A stretch of 64,000 bases of DNA, from positions 1-64,000 of the forward strand of contig JBMDXK010000005.1 in the NCBI GenBank assembly GCA_048594375.1, written 5' to 3'. Of this stretch, positions 8,082 through 17,047 are shown piece by piece (within the stretch, counting starts at the first letter, position 1; each line of letters starts with the position of its first letter). The notes beneath the pieces were generated by a model. The model saw only the letters and a list, made by a program, of their open reading frames with translations. It made no database searches and was not told the origin of the DNA. Source of the DNA: JBMDXK01 sp048594375 (GTDB taxonomy: Bacteria; Pseudomonadota; Alphaproteobacteria; Rhizobiales; Methylopilaceae). The position numbers were made by a program, and so were the translations under genes.

Positions 8082-9844
8082 TGCAAGAATGAGGTGGTCT
8101 GTTCTTTTTGCGGTGCTTTGAGAGGCTCGGCCTGGGGTTTCCCGCTCAGATGTCCTTGAATATAATGAATACCCATCTCACGCATAAGGGCGTGGGATTC
8201 CGGTGTTTCAATACATTCTGCCACGGTTTTATAGCCCATTTCCGAGGCCAGAGAGACAATTGCCCGTACGAAAGCGCGATCTTGGGGGGATTGGATGGCT
8301 CCTTTGATGAAACTGCCATCAATTTTGACCACATCCACATCCAGCCCGCGCAGATTCCTGAAAGATGTATGCCCTGCCCCAAAATCGTCAACGGCAACCT
8401 TTAATCCTAGCGTGTGTAAAAAGGTGATGAAGTGTGTGGCATCTTTGCTGTCGCCCAAGGCCATGGTTTCTGTGATCTCGATCATCAATCGGGGCGCGAT
8501 ATGGGGATGGGCTGCAATAGCGGCTGAAAGCATCGAGCGCCACTCCGGATCACGGGTCGTGAGGGCAGAAATATTGATTGCTAGGTGTAAATCCGGCGTT
8601 GTATCCAGTTTTTGCACTGCAAGCTCCAGCACCCTTCTGTCCAGCAGATGCACCATGCCGAGTTTTTCTGCGGCCTGAATATAATTGGCGACACCATCAC
8701 TTGCAACGCCCTGCCCATCCACAATGCGCGCCAGCGATTCATGCCAGCCGATGTTTCCGGTTTGTGTATCGACAATGGGCTGATAGGCCAGTGCGATGCG
8801 CCGATCATTGAGGGCATTGAGCAATTCTTCTGCAAGTTTCAGGTTGTCTTGCCGTTCATTTGTGCGGGAAAGTTCAGGGGTATAGGATAAAAATCCGCCA
8901 CAATGCTGGGAGCGCGCTTCGCTTAGCACATCATTTAAGCGGGAAAGGGCTTCCGGTACGGTTCGGGCATAGCGGGGCATGACAATACCGGCAATGGTCA
9001 CCAGAACAGGAATATTGCCATGGTTTACCGCTATTGGATTTTCATACACGGCATGTAAAAAGCGTTTGCAGGCTACTTCTAATGCATCCGCTTCGCAATT
9101 GGCCAGCAATATACCGAACACTGTTGACGAAAAACGTCCTAGAATATCACCGGCACGCATTTGCAAACGCAGCCGCTTGCCCAAACCGGCAATCACTTCA
9201 TCGGTAACATCCACACCGTAAGTCTGGTTCAGGGCGCTGACATTTTCAATTGCAATGAGTGCAACGCCGAAAGAAGTCTGATAACGTTTGGCCTCATCCA
9301 GTGTGCTTTCCAGTATTGTCAGCAGGCGCAGGCGGTTAAATGTTCCGGTCAGGGGATCAATGCGTGATTCGATGAACAGGCGTTGTTCCGTATGATGCCG
9401 GTTGGTTACAACGCGAATCATACCGCGGGCAAAGCAGGGGCGGCCTTCGCTGTTGGCGAACCAGCGGCCAACATCCTCAATCCAGATTTCACGCGGGCCA
9501 TCCGGAGTGTTGAGCTGAATGGGGTATTCCAGATCATACGGGATACCGCTGCCGTTATCACGCTGGCTTGCGCCCATGATGACTGTCTGGCGGGTGCCCA
9601 TGGCTTCGGTATCGACCAGAGCTTCCCAGTCTGCGCCGCGTGCAAGGCTGTTTATATTTCTTAGACCCAGCACAGATGCTGCATTTCCGCTCCAGTGAAG
9701 CGAATCGTCTGCAATGTCCCATTCATAGAGAGCTGCATCAACAAGGCTTAATGTTGGCTCGAAATGAGACGCATTTAAATTTTGCATGAGAGGGGTGTTG
9801 CAAGAGTTTTCCTCGAACGGGGGCGTATCCGCACCTTGTTTCAT
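8063..9844 (-). CDS. PAS-GGDEF(degenerate)-EAL cyclic-di-GMP phosphodiesterase
   Basis: 593 residues, soluble, with no membrane segment. Order: a PAS-like sensor (~25-145, ALYEWDIADDSLHW), a GGDEF-family domain (~165-320, DPLTGTFNR) and an EAL domain (~335-575). The GGDEF signature is replaced by RFSSTVF, so cyclase activity is unlikely and the domain may only bind GTP or act structurally. The EAL motif reads ESL (HESLAR) but keeps the metal-binding Glu. NIS, EITE, DDFGAG, the VKID lysine, AECIE and the Q of YIQGHLSG are all present. An active phosphodiesterase degrading c-di-GMP is therefore plausible. It is a single gene with a GGGG ribosome site about ten bases upstream. Confidence 0.88.
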   Translation of the reverse strand: MKQGADTPPFEENSCNTPLMQNLNASHFEPTLSLVDAALYEWDIADDSLHWSGNAASVLGLRNINSLARGADWEALVDTEAMGTRQTVIMGASQRDNGSGIPYDLEYPIQLNTPDGPREIWIEDVGRWFANSEGRPCFARGMIRVVTNRHHTEQRLFIESRIDPLTGTFNRLRLLTILESTLDEAKRYQTSFGVALIAIENVSALNQTYGVDVTDEVIAGLGKRLRLQMRAGDILGRFSSTVFGILLANCEADALEVACKRFLHAVYENPIAVNHGNIPVLVTIAGIVMPRYARTVPEALSRLNDVLSEARSQHCGGFLSYTPELSRTNERQDNLKLAEELLNALNDRRIALAYQPIVDTQTGNIGWHESLARIVDGQGVASDGVANYIQAAEKLGMVHLLDRRVLELAVQKLDTTPDLHLAINISALTTRDPEWRSMLSAAIAAHPHIAPRLMIEITETMALGDSKDATHFITFLHTLGLKVAVDDFGAGHTSFRNLRGLDVDVVKIDGSFIKGAIQSPQDRAFVRAIVSLASEMGYKTVAECIETPESHALMREMGIHYIQGHLSGKPQAEPLKAPQKEQTTSFLHYFARG

Positions 9845-10089
9845 GTTTACATGTCCCCCTACTCACAATAGCATCTCATTTTAAATAAAATAGATACTAT
9901 TCAGATACTAAACACTTTATCCTGAACGCTGCGTACTGAAAGTATTCAGCTTTACTCAGACCATTGTCTCCAATAAAAATTAATTTCTTCTTCCAAGTAA
10001 TGGTAAAAAGTCGGTTCCTTTTCCTTTTGGAAACATTGCGGCATCTGTTTTGCAGAGCAGGTAATAAACTGTTAACATTTGTTTCAAAG

Positions 10090-10434
10090 ATGCACAGGGG
10101 AATGGCAATGGTTCTCGCAATAACCGCTTACAGCAGCGTGAATACGCAATCTGACCGTAACAATCGCCCCCGCGGAAGCGCCGCACCGTTGCCGGAATCG
10201 AAAGCTGTCGCCCCCGTTGCAATGCCTTTGCCTTATGAGGCCGGTGAAATGCCCAAAACCTATGTGCGGCTGAAAAATTATGCTCCTCTGGTGGCACAAC
10301 TCGCCGCAACAGCACAGAATATGCCCCAAACGCGGGTTTTGCGCCGCGCAGATAGCGCCGATGGTGCAGCATCTTATCAGCAGACGGCTATTGTCATGGG
10401 CGGCGTCAAGGTATTGCCAAGCTGGGAAGCGTGA
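10090..10434 (+). CDS. Small hypothetical protein, uncertain start
   Basis: About 114 residues from the ATG at 10090. In-frame ATGs at 10000 and 9964 would give up to 156 residues, and none has a strong ribosome site. From 10090 the protein begins with a short hydrophobic stretch (GMAMVLAITAYSS) that could be a weak signal peptide. It continues Pro/Ala-rich and ends GGVKVLPSWEA. No domain was recognised. It converges on ispG with 20 bases between stops. The frame could be spurious, but its composition looks protein-like. Confidence 0.45.
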   Translation: MHRGMAMVLAITAYSSVNTQSDRNNRPRGSAAPLPESKAVAPVAMPLPYEAGEMPKTYVRLKNYAPLVAQLAATAQNMPQTRVLRRADSADGAASYQQTAIVMGGVKVLPSWEA

Positions 10435-10454
10435 CGTTTGTGGTGTGATGCCTT

Positions 10455-11681
10455 TTATGCAGGATCTCCGAATCGGCGTGATACATAATCTTCCACAATG
10501 GTTTTGAACTCTTCCACCAGACCGGCACCGCGCAGTGTCATGGCTTTTTTGCCATCTATGAACACGGGTGCGGATGGCGTTTCGCCGGTGCCGGGCAAGG
10601 AAATGCCAATATCGGCGTGTTTGGATTCGCCCGGCCCGTTTACAATACACCCCATGACCGCAACATTGAGAGTTTCCACACCCGGATAGCGGGTTTTCCA
10701 TTCGGGCATACGCACACGGATGAATTGCTGCACATCTTGCGCCAGCTCCTGAAATACCGTGGAGGTGGTGCGGCCACACCCTGGACAGGCCGCCACCAAC
10801 GGCACAAAGGTGCGCAGCCCCATGGTTTGCAGAATTTCCTGCGCTACCTGCACTTCTGTGGTGCGGTCGCCATTGGGTTCAGGGGTAAGGGATACGCGGA
10901 TGGTATCACCAATGCCTTCTTGCAGCACCACGCCCAAGGCGGCGCTGGAGGCCACAATGCCCTTTGAACCCATCCCTGCTTCCGTTAGACCAAGGTGCAA
11001 GGCGTAATCGCTGCGGCGGGAGAGTTCGCGGTAAACTGCAATAAGATCCTGAACCGCGGAAACTTTTGCTGAAAGGATGATTTTATCGCGCCCCATGCCA
11101 AGTTCTCTAGCGCGGGCAGCCGATAGCAGCACGGATTGCACCAGCGTTTCGCGGGTAACACCACGAGCGCTGAGTGGCGTGGCGCTGGTTGAATTTTCAT
11201 TCATGAGCTTGGTGAGCAATTCTTCGTCCAGAGAGCCCCAGTTGCCGCCAATACGCACCGGCTTGTTGTATTTCTGGGCAATGTCGATGATGGTGGAAAA
11301 CTGGGTATCGCGCTTTTCTTTAAAGCCCACAGTGCCGGGATTGATGCGGTATTTGGCGAGCGCCTCGGCACAAGCAGGGTGTTGGGTAAGCAGCTTATGG
11401 CCAATGTAGTGGAAATCACCCACCAGCGGTACATAAAGCCCCAAAGCTTCCAGTTTTTCGCGGATTTTTGGCACGGCGGCTGCGGCTTCTTCCCGATCCA
11501 CCGTGATGCGCACCAGTTCGGAGCCGGCCTGTGCCAAGGCGGCAACCTGTTTGACTGTCGCGTCAATATCGGCGGTATCGGTGTTGGTCATGGACTGCAC
11601 CACCACCGGCGCACCACCACCGATCTGTACTTGCGCCACGCGCACAGCATGAGTGGTACGGCGAATAATGGTGGTGTCCAT
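10455..11681 (-). CDS. ispG: 4-hydroxy-3-methylbut-2-enyl diphosphate synthase IspG (GcpE)
   Basis: About 408 residues. It catalyses the penultimate step of the MEP isoprenoid pathway, reducing MEcPP to HMBPP with a 4Fe-4S cluster. Seen: an N-terminal TIM barrel with VVVQSMTNTDT and INPGTVG, and the C-terminal cluster ligands in AACPGCGRT and MGCIVNGPGE (three Cys plus Glu, as in the family). The ATG at 11681 follows AAGAAGAG at good spacing; a TTG seven codons earlier is an alternative. It is transcribed away from zur with a palindromic repeat between. Confidence 0.95.
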   Translation of the reverse strand: MDTTIIRRTTHAVRVAQVQIGGGAPVVVQSMTNTDTADIDATVKQVAALAQAGSELVRITVDREEAAAAVPKIREKLEALGLYVPLVGDFHYIGHKLLTQHPACAEALAKYRINPGTVGFKEKRDTQFSTIIDIAQKYNKPVRIGGNWGSLDEELLTKLMNENSTSATPLSARGVTRETLVQSVLLSAARARELGMGRDKIILSAKVSAVQDLIAVYRELSRRSDYALHLGLTEAGMGSKGIVASSAALGVVLQEGIGDTIRVSLTPEPNGDRTTEVQVAQEILQTMGLRTFVPLVAACPGCGRTTSTVFQELAQDVQQFIRVRMPEWKTRYPGVETLNVAVMGCIVNGPGESKHADIGISLPGTGETPSAPVFIDGKKAMTLRGAGLVEEFKTIVEDYVSRRFGDPA

Positions 11682-11786
11682 GGAAAAACTCTTCTTTTGC
11701 AAGGTCGGAAAAGAATAACGTTGAAAGGATTAGCCCATGCCGTTGCGCGCTTCAAGAGGCCGTCTGCGCGCTGCGTGATCCGTTTT

Positions 11787-11820
11787 TATAGCCGGGTCTC
11801 AATAAAATGACCATTTTATT
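11787..11820. repeat. Intergenic palindrome, TATAGCCGGGT variant
   Basis: TATAGCCGGGTCTC followed by a 9-bp inverted repeat (AATAAAATG at 11801-11809, CATTTTATT at 11812-11820). The TATAGCCGGGT start is shared with 45050 and, on the other strand, with 39034-39045. It belongs to the dispersed palindrome group described in the findings. Confidence 0.55.
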
Positions 11821-11850
11821 GGATAGAACTCTGCGAAAAAATAAAGACTT

Positions 11851-11891
11851 ATAGCCTGAAATCCATAATTATTTTCTCTGTTTCAGGTTAT
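11851..11891. repeat. Dispersed intergenic palindrome, copy A (also probable zur terminator)
   Basis: Inverted repeat ATAGCCTGAAA (11851-11861) / TTTCAGGTTAT (11881-11891) with one G-U pair; the right arm covers the zur stop codon. Read on the minus strand, the hairpin is followed by a T-rich stretch, so it probably ends zur transcription. Confidence 0.65.
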
Positions 11892-12391
11892 GGGTTTTTC
11901 TGGCACGCGGCGCACAGTCCCGCAATCTCAATCACTTGCCCACGCGGCGAAAAGCCGGCTTCACCGGCCAGAGTGGCAATGCCTTTAGCCAGCGACTGGC
12001 CGGAAGATTCAACCGCTTTTCCGCAGGTATCGCACAACAGAAATACAATCACATCGTGGTTATGATGGGCGTGGTCGCACGCCAGATAGGCGTTTTTGCT
12101 CTCGATCCGGTGGACAAAGCCATTGGCCAGCAAAAATTCCAGCGCGCGGTAAATAATCGTGGGCGCGGGGCGTGCTGTTCCTTGGGCTGCAAGCCGGTCA
12201 ATCATTTCGTACGCGCCGAGCGGCGTTTCACTGCTGGCCAGAATTTCAAGAATTTGCGCCCGTGCAGGGGTAAGGTTCAGCCCGTGTTGTTCGCAATACT
12301 GAGCAGCGCGCGCCACAACGGCCGCAGCATCTTTGGCCAGCGTGTGGTTATGGGTGCAGCCAAAAGTGCAATGATCGTGCGTTTTGCTCAT
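11888..12391 (-). CDS. zur: Zinc uptake regulator Zur (Fur family)
   Basis: 167 residues from the ATG at 12391, with GAGG eight bases upstream; an upstream in-frame start lacks support. It is a Fur-family repressor with an N-terminal winged helix (~25-95, LTPARAQILEILASSETPLGA) and a C-terminal dimerisation domain with metal ligands (CDHAHHNHD, CDTCGK, and CAACQK at the C-terminus). The N-terminus is rich in His and Cys (HDHCTFGCTHNH), which suggests Zn binding. The two CxxC pairs and the short His-rich core fit Zur better than Fur. No znu transporter lies nearby. An autoregulatory site could not be identified with confidence. Confidence 0.85.
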   Translation of the reverse strand: MSKTHDHCTFGCTHNHTLAKDAAAVVARAAQYCEQHGLNLTPARAQILEILASSETPLGAYEMIDRLAAQGTARPAPTIIYRALEFLLANGFVHRIESKNAYLACDHAHHNHDVIVFLLCDTCGKAVESSGQSLAKGIATLAGEAGFSPRGQVIEIAGLCAACQKNP

Positions 12392-12532
12392 AACGTTGCC
12401 TCTTCTCTGGCTGGTGGATCGCTCTTTATATAGCTTCTTTGTATGAAACATTCCAGTTGGGATAGCGCTATAGCAGACTTCCAGCCAGATACGAGCACAG
12501 CCGATAAAAAGGAGATTTTGAATTTTGTTCTA

Positions 12533-12558
12533 TAAAAAAACCCTGCCGGTGGGCAGGG
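12533..12558 (-). terminator. Terminator of the leuS-lptE operon
   Basis: CCCTGCC (12541-12547) pairs with GGCAGGG (12552-12558). On the minus strand the hairpin is followed by seven Ts (complement of 12534-12540). It lies 20 bases beyond the lptE stop. Confidence 0.88.
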
Positions 12559-12578
12559 TTTTGGTAACTGTTGAGGTT

Positions 12579-13118
12579 TTAGCGTTTGGCTGCAAAGTGT
12601 GCGGCAATGCGCACGTTGATCTGGTCGGCCAGAACCTGCGCTGCGCGGTCCTGGGCATCGCGGCGGGCTCGTACCGTTGCATAACGCTGGCGGGTACGGT
12701 CATAACTGGCGCGGCCAAAGGCATGTCCACGCAGCAGTTCCACGCCCGCTTTATCGGTGAGCACAAAGCTGGAATCAAGCGTGAGTGTTTCCACCTCCGG
12801 ACGGTTGGTATAAGGATCAACCACCGGCGATTCCGCAGATTCCCGCAAGGCAATGGTCAGCGTGTAATGCTTTTCCGATGCGGAAACAGTGGCGCCGCCA
12901 TGGAATTTAAACAACAAAGAATTGCGCACCACCTGACCCGTGCGACTATCCAGCTCTTCAATGTCAATGTTTTTCAACGCCTGATGGCTGTTGACACGGG
13001 TTGTGTTGCCCGCTCCATCGGTGACTGTGCGGGTGCCATACATGGGCTGGAAACAGCTTGCCAGCAAAAGAGACAGTGCCGCGGCGCTGCCCAGTTTAAC
13101 AGAATTACGCAACAACAT
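12579..13118 (-). CDS. lptE: LPS-assembly lipoprotein LptE
   Basis: 179 residues, start ATG at 13118 inside the leuS 3' end (14-base overlap), which suggests translational coupling. A longer in-frame extension into leuS is rejected. N-terminal signal peptide with lipobox LLLASC: the Cys is the lipidation site for anchoring in the outer membrane. LptE plugs the LptD barrel and helps insert lipopolysaccharide. The mature protein carries the short LptE/RlpB domain (IDIEELDSRTGQVVRNSL). The leuS-lptE order, often followed by holA, is common in alphaproteobacteria; holA is absent here because a terminator follows. Confidence 0.85.
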   Translation of the reverse strand: MLLRNSVKLGSAAALSLLLASCFQPMYGTRTVTDGAGNTTRVNSHQALKNIDIEELDSRTGQVVRNSLLFKFHGGATVSASEKHYTLTIALRESAESPVVDPYTNRPEVETLTLDSSFVLTDKAGVELLRGHAFGRASYDRTRQRYATVRARRDAQDRAAQVLADQINVRIAAHFAAKR

Positions 13119-15708
13119 TGACGATCCTTCCCGGCACAACAATAATTTTCTTGATGGGTTTGCCTTCAACGGCTTTTTCAACACTGGCAAGACCACGCAC
13201 CAAAGCTTCAATGGCGGCGTTGTCCATATCTTTGGCAATGGTGATTTCATCACGCTTTTTGCCGTTGACCTGCACCGGCAGAGTAACCGTATCAGAGGCC
13301 AAAAGAGCGGCTTCGGCCTGTGGCCAGGCGGCTTCCGCTACCAGACCTTCATGCCCCAATACTTTCCAGCATTCTTCGGCCAGATGTGGCACCATAGGCG
13401 CTATCATCTGGGTGAGAAGGGTTGCGCATTCGTGCAAGGCGAACGCCATATCAGCGTCCATAGCGCCTTTTTGTGCTTTAGCCAAAGCGCTTGCGAGGGC
13501 GTTGGTAGATTCATACGCATGGGCGATGCAACGGTTAAAGCGTAGACGTTCAATATCGTCATCCACCCGCGCCAGAGCCTGATGCAAGGCCACGCGCAGC
13601 CCGTGGGCATCTGCGGAGAATTCAGCCGGTTTTGTGGTAGCCGGTGCAAGGCTTGCAATTTCGGACACCACCCGCCAGACGCGCTGGATGAAACGATGTG
13701 CGCCTTCCGCGCCTGCTTCTGTCCAGATAACATCGCGTTCGGGCGGAGAATCTGACAAGACAAACCAGCGAGCCGTATCCGCACCATAGGTTTCAATAAT
13801 ATCGGTGGGATCCACGGTATTTTTCTTGGATTTCGACATTTTTTCAATGGAGCCGATGGTGACCGGACGGCCATTTTCCAGCTCAACGGCGGTGCGTTGA
13901 CCGTTTTCTTCTGTAATGCGGATATCATACGGAGAAAGCCATTTGCCATCCACGTCTTTATACGTTTCATGCACCACCATGCCTTGGGTGAAAAGGCCTG
14001 CAAAAGGTTCTTTTACTGCCACATGGTTGGTGACCTGCATCGCGCGGGTAAAAAAGCGCGAATAGAGCAGATGCAAAATTGCATGTTCCACGCCGCCAAT
14101 GTATTGATCCACCGGCAGCCAGTAATCTGCGGCCTTGCGGTCGGTGGGGTTCTCGCATTGCGGGGAGGTAAAGCGGGTGAAATACCAGGAGGAATCCACA
14201 AAGGTATCCATCGTATCGGTTTCACGCAGGGCTTTGCCGCCGCACTGTGGGCAGCTTACATGTTTCCATGTGGGGTGATGATCCAGCGGGTTGCCCGGCT
14301 TGTCAAAGGTGATGTCATCAGGCAGAACGACGGGCAATTGTTTTGCCGGAACCGGCACCGTACCGCAGGTTTCGCAATGGATGACCGGAATAGGGCAGCC
14401 CCAATAACGCTGGCGGGAAATGCCCCAGTTGCGCAAACGGAAATTGGTCTGCCGCTCGCCTTGCGGCGTGCCATTCAGGAGACGTGCTTCAAGTTCCGCA
14501 ATCACTTTTTCCTGGGCCGCTGTTACAGTGAGGCCGTTCAGAGTGCCGGAATTGATGAGTGTCCCTTCGCCATCATAAGCGGTGTTGCCAATGGTGAATT
14601 CATCCGCATTCTGACCATTGGGGAGAACCACCGGCGTAACGGGCAGATTGTAGGCGCGCGCAAAATCCAGATCGCGTTGATCGTGGGCAGGGCAGCCAAA
14701 GATTGCGCCGGTGCCGTAATCCATAAGAATGAAGTTCGCCACATACACGGGCAGCTCTGCACCGTCTATCAGCGGATGTTTCACACGGATGCCGGTATCA
14801 AAACCTTTTTTCTCGGCGGTTTCCAGCGTGGCTTCGGATGTGCCAAGACGATGGCATTCGAGAATAAATTCTTTGAGTGCAGCGTTTTTGGCGCTGAGTT
14901 CGGTCGCCAGCGGGTGGTCGGGTGCAATCCCCACAAAAGCCGCGCCGTGGAGTGTATCGGGGCGGGTGGTGTAAACCGCCAGTTCACCGCCAGTGGTGAT
15001 TTCAAAGCGTAAACGCAGCCCTTGGGATTTGCCTATCCAGTTGGTCTGCATACTGCGCACGCGATCCGGCCAGCGGTCAAGCGTGTCGATGGAGGTAAGC
15101 AGATCATCGGCAAAGTCGGTGATGTTCAAGAACCATTGGGTGAGTTCGCGGGTTTCAACCAAAGCGCCGGAACGCCAGCCGCGCCCGTCTATCACCTGTT
15201 CATTGGCCAACACGGTGTGATCCACCGGATCCCAATTCACCTTGGATTTTTTGCGGCTGACAAGACCTGCATCCAGAAAATCCAGAAACAGTTTTTGCTG
15301 GTGCTGATAATAGGCAGGATCGCAGGTGGCTACTTCGCGGCTCCAATCCAGCGACAGGCCAATGGATTTGAGCTGTGTGCGCATATTGGCAATATTGGCG
15401 TATGTCCATTCACGCGGATGCACCTTGTTCTGCATGGCCGCATTTTCTGCTGGCAGACCGAACGCATCCCACCCCATAGGATGCAGAACATTAAAGCCTT
15501 TGGCGCGTTTATAGCGCGCAACCACATCGCCCATGGCATAGTTGCGCACATGCCCCATGTGGATACGGCCAGAGGGGTATGGAAACATTTCCAGCACATA
15601 ATATTTGGGCAGCGCGGTGTTTTCTGCAACGCTGAAGATGTTTTTTTCTTCCCATTGTTTTTGCCAACGGGGTTCAGTTTCGCGGGGATTATAGCGCTCC
15701 GGTATCAT
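13105..15708 (-). CDS. leuS: Leucyl-tRNA synthetase
   Basis: 867 residues, the normal bacterial length. It charges tRNA-Leu in the cytosol. Class I signatures: HIGH-type PSGRIHMGHVRNYAMGD near residue 48 and KMSKS in EKMSKSKKNTVDP near 625. The CP1 editing domain lies at ~225-415 (TTRPDTLHGAAFV) and Zn-type Cys pairs are present (CETC, CPQC). The C-terminal anticodon-binding and LeuS-specific domains are complete. First gene of a leuS-lptE operon closed by a terminator at 12.5 kb. Confidence 0.97.
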   Translation of the reverse strand: MIPERYNPRETEPRWQKQWEEKNIFSVAENTALPKYYVLEMFPYPSGRIHMGHVRNYAMGDVVARYKRAKGFNVLHPMGWDAFGLPAENAAMQNKVHPREWTYANIANMRTQLKSIGLSLDWSREVATCDPAYYQHQQKLFLDFLDAGLVSRKKSKVNWDPVDHTVLANEQVIDGRGWRSGALVETRELTQWFLNITDFADDLLTSIDTLDRWPDRVRSMQTNWIGKSQGLRLRFEITTGGELAVYTTRPDTLHGAAFVGIAPDHPLATELSAKNAALKEFILECHRLGTSEATLETAEKKGFDTGIRVKHPLIDGAELPVYVANFILMDYGTGAIFGCPAHDQRDLDFARAYNLPVTPVVLPNGQNADEFTIGNTAYDGEGTLINSGTLNGLTVTAAQEKVIAELEARLLNGTPQGERQTNFRLRNWGISRQRYWGCPIPVIHCETCGTVPVPAKQLPVVLPDDITFDKPGNPLDHHPTWKHVSCPQCGGKALRETDTMDTFVDSSWYFTRFTSPQCENPTDRKAADYWLPVDQYIGGVEHAILHLLYSRFFTRAMQVTNHVAVKEPFAGLFTQGMVVHETYKDVDGKWLSPYDIRITEENGQRTAVELENGRPVTIGSIEKMSKSKKNTVDPTDIIETYGADTARWFVLSDSPPERDVIWTEAGAEGAHRFIQRVWRVVSEIASLAPATTKPAEFSADAHGLRVALHQALARVDDDIERLRFNRCIAHAYESTNALASALAKAQKGAMDADMAFALHECATLLTQMIAPMVPHLAEECWKVLGHEGLVAEAAWPQAEAALLASDTVTLPVQVNGKKRDEITIAKDMDNAAIEALVRGLASVEKAVEGKPIKKIIVVPGRIVNVVA

Positions 15709-15818
15709 GTGCTTTATATCATCTATTCTATAAAAAATGGCGTGGCCGAATCAGAATTGCGGTCATTATATATGCTTTTACCGCTTACAGCGTGAAATGA
15801 GAATAAAGGTGCATAAAA

Positions 15819-16502
15819 ATGACTGCTGAAGCTTTAAACGCGGTGGAACACGCTTTGGCAACTGTGCGGCAAAAACTTGAAAAAGCCCTCAAGCAGGTCG
15901 GACGTGCGGCCGATAGCGCAACGCTGGTGGCGGTCTCTAAAAATTTTGATGCGGAGGCGGTGCGTCCTGCGCTGAGGGCAGGACAGCGGATTTTTGGTGA
16001 AAACCGTGTGCAGGAAGCCGCCACCAAATGGCCCGTATTGCGCGCGGCATTTCCCAATGTGGAGCTGCATCTTATTGGCCCTTTGCAGAGCAATAAGGCA
16101 GAAGATGCGGTGAAATTGTTTGATGCGATTGAGACTTTGGATCGGCCGAAGTTGGCGCATGTACTTGCAGACTTACGGGATAAAGGTGCAGCGCTGCCAC
16201 AGCTTTATGTGCAGGTGAATACGGGCGATGAAGAGCAAAAAGCCGGTATAGCGGTGAAAGAATTGCCGGATTTTCTGAAGCTGTGTGTAGAATTAAAGCT
16301 CGATATTGTTGGCCTGATGTGCATTCCGCCCGTGGATGACCATCCCGCCCCGCATTTTGCGCTGCTGGAACGGCTGGCTCAGCGGCATGGTATTGAGAAG
16401 CTCTCTATGGGGATGAGTGCCGATTATGATGTCGCGGTGGGGTATGGTGCAACCCATGTGCGGGTAGGCAGTGCAATTTTCGGGAATCGTTATACAGCTT
16501 GA
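15819..16502 (+). CDS. yggS: YggS/PLPHP family pyridoxal phosphate homeostasis protein
   Basis: 227 residues; AAAGGTG about eight bases upstream supports the start. Alanine-racemase-like TIM barrel that binds PLP but has no known enzymatic activity. It buffers PLP and affects amino-acid metabolism. The PLP lysine is in VAVSKNF (about residue 45), and GENRVQEA, HLIGPLQSNK and LSMGMSADYDVAV are family hallmarks. Divergent from leuS across 110 bases and followed by the MAPEG gene 67 bases on. Confidence 0.93.
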   Translation: MTAEALNAVEHALATVRQKLEKALKQVGRAADSATLVAVSKNFDAEAVRPALRAGQRIFGENRVQEAATKWPVLRAAFPNVELHLIGPLQSNKAEDAVKLFDAIETLDRPKLAHVLADLRDKGAALPQLYVQVNTGDEEQKAGIAVKELPDFLKLCVELKLDIVGLMCIPPVDDHPAPHFALLERLAQRHGIEKLSMGMSADYDVAVGYGATHVRVGSAIFGNRYTA

Positions 16503-16569
16503 AATGGTATTTTTTTCTGTTAGGGTTGCTGACTATATCCGCAATAGACTGAAATAAAAGGATAAAAAA

Positions 16570-16992
16570 ATGAGCGTTCAAGCCGTTTTGCTGCCGCTGT
16601 TTGTACAGGCTTTTCTGATCTTCTCGTTGTTGTTCTGGCTGGGTGCAACACGCTCACGTTCCATTCGCGAGCGCACCGTGGATCTCAAACAGGCCGCGGT
16701 GGATACAAATGCGTGGTCTGCAAAGGCAAACCTTATCAATTCCAATTTTCTCAACCAGTTCCAGCTTCCTGTTTTATTTTTTGTTTTGGTACTGGTAGCG
16801 CTTGCAACGCAAAAAGCAGATTTTATTTTTGTTGTGTTAAGCTGGGTGTTTGTTATCAGCCGCATTGTTCAGGCGGTGGCTCATACCACCACCAACGATC
16901 TGCGCCACCGCGGCCTAGCATTTGGCGTTGGTGCCATTGCGCTGTTTGTGATGTGGGTGATTGTGGCTTTGAGAATTTTTCTGGTGTTTTGA
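16570..16992 (+). CDS. MAPEG-family membrane protein
   Basis: 140 residues with four predicted membrane helices (~5-24, ~58-76, ~80-98, ~116-138). The sequence NSNFLNQFQLPVLFFVL followed by VISRIVQAVAHTTTNDL matches the MAPEG superfamily (eicosanoid/glutathione metabolism proteins in eukaryotes). The Asn-x-x-E/Q and Arg-x-x-H positions that bind glutathione in the family are partly present. The bacterial substrate is unknown. A strong terminator follows directly. Confidence 0.8.
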   Translation: MSVQAVLLPLFVQAFLIFSLLFWLGATRSRSIRERTVDLKQAAVDTNAWSAKANLINSNFLNQFQLPVLFFVLVLVALATQKADFIFVVLSWVFVISRIVQAVAHTTTNDLRHRGLAFGVGAIALFVMWVIVALRIFLVF

Positions 16993-16998
16993 AAGATC

Positions 16999-17027
16999 CC
17001 CGCCTTCAATAAAGTGAAGGCGGGTTT
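16999..17027 (+). terminator. Rho-independent terminator after the MAPEG gene
   Basis: Ten-bp stem CCCGCCTTCA (16999-17008) / TGAAGGCGGG (17015-17024) followed by TTT, seven bases after the stop. Confidence 0.88.
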
Positions 17028-17047
17028 ATCATGCGCGCGCAAATGAT

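Noticed and set aside
13119..13253. N-terminal extension of LptE into leuS
   Set aside because: A clear lipoprotein signal starts at the ATG at 13118.
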